Positions 6,911 through 10,107 of a DNA stretch of 10,107 nucleotides are shown piece by piece. Every line of letters starts with the position of its first letter. Position 1 is the first letter of the stretch. Both the position numbers and the translations under genes were made by a program. The stretch is from contig PBVO01000043.1 in NCBI GenBank assembly GCA_002729015.1, forward strand, positions 18,218 to 28,324, read 5' to 3'. Under the pieces are notes generated by a model. The model was not told where the DNA came from and searched no databases. It saw only the letters and a program-made list of their open reading frames with translations. This DNA is from Candidatus Poribacteria bacterium (GTDB lineage Bacteria > Poribacteria > WGA-4E > UBA9662).

Positions 6911-6946
6911 AAAAGGACACCTCTCTGGTAGAGTGTGTCCTTTTTT
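6911..6946 (+). terminator. Rho-independent terminator
   Basis: AAAAGGACAC (6911-6920) pairs with GTGTCC plus the following T-run (6935-6944). The stem continues as CTCT/AGAG after one bulged T and closes on a CTGGT loop. Six T residues follow the GTGTCC. It lies 51 bp after the secreted protein's stop and 10 bp before the end of the opposing gene. In the reverse direction the stem is followed by TTTT, so it may act weakly on the minus strand as well. Confidence 0.85.
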
Positions 6947-6955
6947 ATTTACTGT

Positions 6956-7342
6956 TTAGATCGTTTCAGGAGATTTTTGTACTAACTCGTCTCGGCTTTT
7001 TGCCAAAGGTGAAGATGAGCGATGGTTGCGGTACTGGTCTGCTGCTTGTTTTCGAACAATGAATAAATCTTCTTGTTCCTTGATTAATTGGTCACCTTCA
7101 AGTAATGGTACTTCTACTTTTCGTATACTGGTTGATAAGTTTACCGTTGCTTTACAAGGTTGAAGAAGTGTCAATATCCATCCATTATCTTTGACTTGTC
7201 GACGGAACTTGGTTGAAATGTCTATGGATTGTATTTGAGCCACATTGACAATTGTCACACTCTCGGCTTCAATTATGTCTTCGCCCGTCGTCTCACTAGT
7301 CGAATTGTTTTCTACCCTTTCCATCACTTCTTTTTCTGACAT
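6956..7342 (-). CDS. Hypothetical protein, 128 aa
   Basis: I do not recognise a family. The chosen start (ATG at 7342) has AAGGA (7350-7354) 7 bp upstream and lies about 56 nt after a predicted promoter, whereas the longer frame from 7414 would begin upstream of that transcription start. The first 30 or so residues are acidic and Ser/Thr-rich (MSEKEVMERVENNSTSET), likely disordered. The middle (about 28-100) alternates hydrophobic and polar residues as beta strands would: SVTIVNVAQIQSIDIS, then GWILTLLQPCKATVNLS, then VEVPLLEGDQLI. The last 30 residues are basic and polar. There is no signal peptide or membrane segment, and only one cysteine. It is divergent from nadA and convergent with the secreted protein gene. 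The clear promoter and Shine-Dalgarno support a real gene. Confidence 0.65.
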   Translation of the reverse strand: MSEKEVMERVENNSTSETTGEDIIEAESVTIVNVAQIQSIDISTKFRRQVKDNGWILTLLQPCKATVNLSTSIRKVEVPLLEGDQLIKEQEDLFIVRKQAADQYRNHRSSSPLAKSRDELVQKSPETI

Positions 7343-7404
7343 CCTGGTATCCTTTTTATGCTCGTTGGAGGTAAATCTTTGCTGATTATTCTTATAACTG
7401 GGCG

Positions 7405-7433
7405 AGTATATCAAACAAGTTCAGCGGAATCAA
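7405..7433 (-). promoter_or_regulatory. Promoter of the 128-aa hypothetical gene
   Basis: Read on the minus strand, TTGATT (7433-7428) and TATACT (7410-7405) are 17 bp apart, matching the consensus at 4 of 6 and 5 of 6 positions. The predicted start near 7398 gives a leader of about 56 nt and supports ATG 7342 as the gene start. Confidence 0.55.
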
Positions 7434-7477
7434 AAATTTAGGATTTTTCTAATTAAACTAATCAATCTTAGTTCGAC

Positions 7478-7506
7478 TTGACACTATTTGCCTTTTAGGT
7501 TACAAT
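7478..7506 (+). promoter_or_regulatory. Promoter of nadA
   Basis: A perfect -35 box TTGACA (7478-7483) and the -10 box TACAAT (7501-7506, 5 of 6) are exactly 17 bp apart, the strongest promoter match in the window. The leader of about 67 nt can form a small hairpin (TGCTAAC with GTTAGGCA, one bulged G) before GGAG at 7564-7567, 12 bp ahead of the ATG. I see no known NAD-responsive operator or riboswitch. Confidence 0.75.
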
Positions 7507-7579
7507 CCCCTCCATTTTGCTAACGAAGGTAAAAGTTAGGCACAAGATCGGCTGGTGACAATTGGAGTAAATAATTAAC

Positions 7580-8665
7580 ATGTATTCACAACCAATTCCT
7601 GAAAAATATTATAAGCTTACCCAACAAGAAATCGATGAGCGGATTCTGGCTCACAAAGCCGAACTGGGAGAAAAGTTAGTAGTTTTGGGGCACCACTACC
7701 AGAGAGATGAAGTCATCCAGTTTGCTGACTACCGAGGAGATTCCTTCAAGTTGTCTCAACTGGCAGCTAGTCGATCTCAAGCTGACTACATTGTTTTTTG
7801 TGGCGTGCATTTTATGGCGGAAAGTGCAGATATTTTGAGTGCGTCGCATCAAAAAGTTTCCTTACCTGATATAAATGCCGGTTGCCACATGGCTGACATG
7901 GCGGATTTGGACTTAGTCGAAGATTGTTGGGAACAGTTGACCGATGTTTGTGGAGACAATACTGTTCCTATCACTTATATGAATTCAGCTGCTGACCTGA
8001 AGGCGTTTTGCGGAGAAAATGAAGGGGCTGTCTGTACGTCGTCTAACTCTTCCGCTATCATGGACTGGGCTTTTAACAAAAAAGAGAAATTGCTTTTTTT
8101 TCCTGATGAGCATTTAGGGCGAAATACAGGTGTAGCTCACGGTATAAATTTAGAAGACATGATTCTGTGGAAGCCAAATGAGGAAATGGGTGGGAATAGT
8201 GAAGAAGAAGTCGAAAAAGCCAAATTGATTTTATGGCAGGGGAACTGTCCGATTCACCAGCTATTCACTCCTAAGCAAATTAATCGGCTTCGTCAGGATG
8301 TGCCTGGAATTCAAATCTTAGTTCACCCTGAATGTCGATACGAGGTAGTACAGATGGCTGATCTAAGTGGTTCAACGGCCTATATTATCAAGGTTATAGA
8401 AGAAGCTCCCGCTGGTTCAAAATGGGGAATAGGTACTGAAATGCACTTAGTTAACCGTTTGGCTGACCAACATCCGGATAAGTGGATTACGTCAATTGAT
8501 CCTAATATGTGTCTATGTACTACCATGAACCGTGTTGATGCTCCCCATTTGTTGTGGACACTGGAAAATTTGTTAGATGACGAAGTTATCAATCATATAA
8601 CTGTTGAACCCGATATTTCTTACTGGGCCAAGGTGGCTCTGGATCGAATGTTGCAAATTGTTTAG
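7580..8665 (+). CDS. nadA: Quinolinate synthase NadA
   Basis: This 361-residue cytoplasmic [4Fe-4S] enzyme condenses iminoaspartate (from NadB) with dihydroxyacetone phosphate to give quinolinate, the first ring of de novo NAD synthesis. The N-terminal domain carries LGHHYQRDEVIQFADYRGDS (36-55) with the substrate-binding HHY. GVHFMAESADIL (75-86), the SNS segment (155-157), HPEC (249-252) and SIDPNMCLCTTMNRV (305-319) are family hallmarks. The probable cluster ligands are C102 (NAGCHMAD), C223 (GNCPIH) and C311 (DPNMC). Their spacing fits the longer Bacillus-type NadA, as does the length. ATG 7580 has GGAG 12 bp upstream. nadB and nadC are not beside it, so the pathway is scattered in this genome or these genes lie elsewhere. 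It runs directly into the opposing dioxygenase gene with no spacer. Confidence 0.96.
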   Translation: MYSQPIPEKYYKLTQQEIDERILAHKAELGEKLVVLGHHYQRDEVIQFADYRGDSFKLSQLAASRSQADYIVFCGVHFMAESADILSASHQKVSLPDINAGCHMADMADLDLVEDCWEQLTDVCGDNTVPITYMNSAADLKAFCGENEGAVCTSSNSSAIMDWAFNKKEKLLFFPDEHLGRNTGVAHGINLEDMILWKPNEEMGGNSEEEVEKAKLILWQGNCPIHQLFTPKQINRLRQDVPGIQILVHPECRYEVVQMADLSGSTAYIIKVIEEAPAGSKWGIGTEMHLVNRLADQHPDKWITSIDPNMCLCTTMNRVDAPHLLWTLENLLDDEVINHITVEPDISYWAKVALDRMLQIV

Positions 8666-9454
8666 CTAAGATCTTGATTTTAAATTGGCTATGGCGCGTT
8701 GTCCTTCTTCTATCCAAGGTCGTTTAAACGGTTTATCTAGTTTTTTACCGGGAGGGCCAACCACTAGAATATAGGCTCTGCGCTGTTGATCAGTTAGGTT
8801 TGGACCTGAATAATGTAGGGTTCGACAGTGGTGAAAGGTGGCTCCACCTAATGGAATAGGGCAAGCAACGGCGTGGTCAGGATTCACTTCATCGGTTACC
8901 AACGCATGAACTAAAGGGTCGTCGTCTACGTGCCGATGAGGAAGGACGTCTTGCAGGTGAGAACGCGGAATAAACTGCATACAACCGCTTTCTAGTGTAG
9001 CAGGGTCTAGAGGCAACCAAGCACTCAATCGATGAGCCATTTCATGTGGGTTCCAATAGGCTTCATCCTGATGCCAAGGTGTTTCTCTCCCGTATTGAGC
9101 GGGTTTTAGAATCATGTGCCCACCACCATTGATATTTTCTTTTTCAACCCCAAGTAGCTTAGCACTAATTTTTACAGTGTTGTGGAAATAGATTGTTTCT
9201 CTTAATTCAGGGAATCGAGATTCAGGTCCAAGAACTTGAGGTAGTACGTCTGGTCCTTGATGAGAACGTCGACCTCCCAAGTCAAAATAATTTCCTTCGT
9301 TTTCTCCCCATCGATCGTTGAATAGTTGATCATATAAGCCCCTCATCCAATCGATCTCTTCATCAGTAGTAATTTGGTTTATACTCAAAAATCCGTTTTC
9401 TTGGAAAAACTTTATCTCTTCTTCTGTCACATCAATCTCAAATTGATCTTTCAT
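8666..9454 (-). CDS. Phytanoyl-CoA dioxygenase (PhyH) family Fe(II)/2-oxoglutarate oxygenase
   Basis: This is a 262-residue non-heme iron oxygenase of the PhyH family, which hydroxylates (or otherwise oxidises) small molecules using 2-oxoglutarate and O2. Numbered from ATG 9454, the iron triad is visible as H128-x-D130 (TPWHQDEAYW) and H214 (RTLHYSGPN). R225 or R226 (QQRRAY) would hold 2-oxoglutarate. GGGHMILKP (110-118), ending in the Lys-Pro before the triad, and the SGCMQFIPRSH segment (156-166) are also typical. The start at 9454 is supported by AAGGAA (9461-9466) 6 bp upstream; the alternative ATG at 9490 would add 12 residues without a Shine-Dalgarno. There is no signal peptide. No biosynthetic cluster surrounds it, so the substrate (halogenation, lipid or osmolyte hydroxylation are all possible in this family) is unknown. 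Its stop codon abuts that of nadA. Confidence 0.92.
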   Translation of the reverse strand: MKDQFEIDVTEEEIKFFQENGFLSINQITTDEEIDWMRGLYDQLFNDRWGENEGNYFDLGGRRSHQGPDVLPQVLGPESRFPELRETIYFHNTVKISAKLLGVEKENINGGGHMILKPAQYGRETPWHQDEAYWNPHEMAHRLSAWLPLDPATLESGCMQFIPRSHLQDVLPHRHVDDDPLVHALVTDEVNPDHAVACPIPLGGATFHHCRTLHYSGPNLTDQQRRAYILVVGPPGKKLDKPFKRPWIEEGQRAIANLKSRS

Positions 9455-9460
9455 AGTTAG

Positions 9461-9466
9461 TTCCTT
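9461..9466 (-). promoter_or_regulatory. Ribosome binding site of the dioxygenase gene
   Basis: On the minus strand this reads AAGGAA, 6 bp before ATG 9454. It settles the choice against the upstream in-frame ATG at 9490. No convincing -35/-10 pair was found upstream. A small hairpin (CCGAA/TTCGG, 9502-9516) lies in the probable leader. Confidence 0.65.
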
Positions 9467-9649
9467 CGTTGAATCTATTAAATAAAACATGTGATTAGAC
9501 GTTCGGCAAAACCGAATCTGAGTTTCTCTTTCGCTGTGTTTTTGAAACTTATCAATTGTCTAAGAGCAACGAATCCCTGATTACCTACTCGTCAAATTTA
9601 TGAATTCAGAGTATTTGAAAAAATTGGAATTGGGTCGAATGGGACAACC

Positions 9650-9685
9650 ATTGCTTATAAAAACACTTAAAACTTATTAAGCAAT
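9650..9685. repeat. 8-bp inverted repeat between selA and the dioxygenase gene
   Basis: ATTGCTTA (9650-9657) and TAAGCAAT (9678-9685) are perfect inverted copies around a 20-base AT-rich loop, just past the end of selA. On the selA (minus) strand no T-run follows, so it is a poor terminator. The rest of the gap (9455-9696) shows no gene or tRNA, including no selenocysteine tRNA. Confidence 0.35.
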
Positions 9686-9696
9686 AATAAAATCAT

Positions 9697-10107
9697 CTAA
9701 CTAACATTACTAGAATTGTTATTACCATCTAATTGCTTAACAACTTCTTTGGCTGCGTTTAAGATGGTACTTAACTCCACTTCGGTAACTGATCTTACAT
9801 CTAGCCATAGCTGATCATCTCGTATACGGCCTATTATTCCTGACAAACGAAATAATTTAGCGATTCGGGTTGTCGAAAATTGCTTCGCATGAATGACTAC
9901 AGCAATGCTGGACAATTGGTCAATTGGTAATGAACCGCTGCCAATTTGAGCCGAAGATTTTACAACCTCGATTTTGGCATGATCAGCCAAAATTACCGAT
10001 AATCTATTGGACAAGTGATCAGCTAAACTCCTCAGCTCAGATATTGAACGTGTGTATCGCCATAACATCGGAAGACGGTTAAGTAGATCCTTGGGATTAA
10101 GGTATTG
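9697..10107 (-). CDS. selA: L-seryl-tRNA(Sec) selenium transferase SelA, C-terminal part only
   Basis: The frame is open through the right edge, so only the last 136 or so residues of a protein usually about 460 long are here. The internal ATG at 10068 is not the start. SelA is a PLP enzyme that turns Ser-tRNA(Sec) into Sec-tRNA(Sec) using selenophosphate. The fragment matches the SelA C-terminal domain. It starts with an approach segment (LNRLPMLWRYTRSISELRSL), followed by the signature SSAQIGSGSLPIDQLSSIAV (family: S.vGGGSLP...LPS.al) and then AKLFRLSGIIGRIRDDQLWLDVRSV (family: LR...PVigRi.dd.l.lDlRTV). The PLP-binding Lys lies outside the window. Its presence implies that the organism makes selenocysteine and should also have selB, selC and selD. 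A Ser replaces the usual Pro in LPS and a Gly-Ile replaces Pro-Val, small departures that suggest a divergent lineage. It ends in TAG. Confidence 0.9.
   Translation of the reverse strand, partial: QYLNPKDLLNRLPMLWRYTRSISELRSLADHLSNRLSVILADHAKIEVVKSSAQIGSGSLPIDQLSSIAVVIHAKQFSTTRIAKLFRLSGIIGRIRDDQLWLDVRSVTEVELSTILNAAKEVVKQLDGNNNSSNVS

Noticed and set aside
7343..7414. A 24-residue N-terminal extension of the 128-aa hypothetical protein
   Set aside because: The predicted promoter -10 box (7405-7410) lies within it and no Shine-Dalgarno precedes ATG 7414, while ATG 7342 has a well-placed AAGGA.
9500..9690. A possible selenocysteine tRNA beside selA
   Set aside because: GGGTCGAATGGGA near 9631 only loosely resembles a T-arm. 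No acceptor stem, D-arm or anticodon arm can be built around it on either strand.

Overview
The window looks like chromosomal sequence from an uncultured, moderately AT-rich environmental (probably marine or host-associated) bacterium. Three things point that way. The first is the mix of a sulfotransferase, a mandelate-racemase-type enolase-superfamily enzyme and a phytanoyl-CoA dioxygenase, which is typical of groups such as Poribacteria and Latescibacteria. The second is a secreted protein of a family I know mainly from Bacteroidetes and the wider FCB group. The third is a selenocysteine pathway gene (selA). The phylum cannot be fixed from this sequence. No insertion sequence, phage gene, CRISPR array, tRNA or rRNA was seen.

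Layout. Bases 1-642 hold the 3' end of a PAPS-dependent sulfotransferase. A gap of about 316 bp follows. Next come an enolase-superfamily gene (959-2089) and, 11 bp further on, a gene whose product aligns over its whole length with elongation factor Tu but has lost every GTP-binding motif (2101-3306). Then come a Cof-type HAD phosphatase (3586-4425), a secreted protein of a family usually mislabelled 'asparagine synthetase B' (4533-5846), and a small secreted beta-rich protein with a strong Shine-Dalgarno, a good promoter and a clear terminator (6017-6859). On the minus strand is a hypothetical gene (6956-7342), divergent from nadA, quinolinate synthase (7580-8665). Both members of that pair have good sigma-70-type promoters. 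nadA runs tail-to-tail, with no spacer, into a minus-strand phytanoyl-CoA dioxygenase-family gene (8666-9454). The right edge holds the 3' end of selA on the minus strand (9697-10107).

The genes do not form one pathway. The enolase and EF-Tu-like genes are the only likely operon. nadA is NAD biosynthesis and selA is Sec-tRNA synthesis. The sulfotransferase, enolase, phosphatase and dioxygenase are accessory metabolic enzymes with unknown substrates.

The most unusual item is the EF-Tu-like pseudo-GTPase. Second is the stop-codon pattern: 7 of 10 genes end in TAG, 3 in TAA and none in TGA, in a genome that carries selA.
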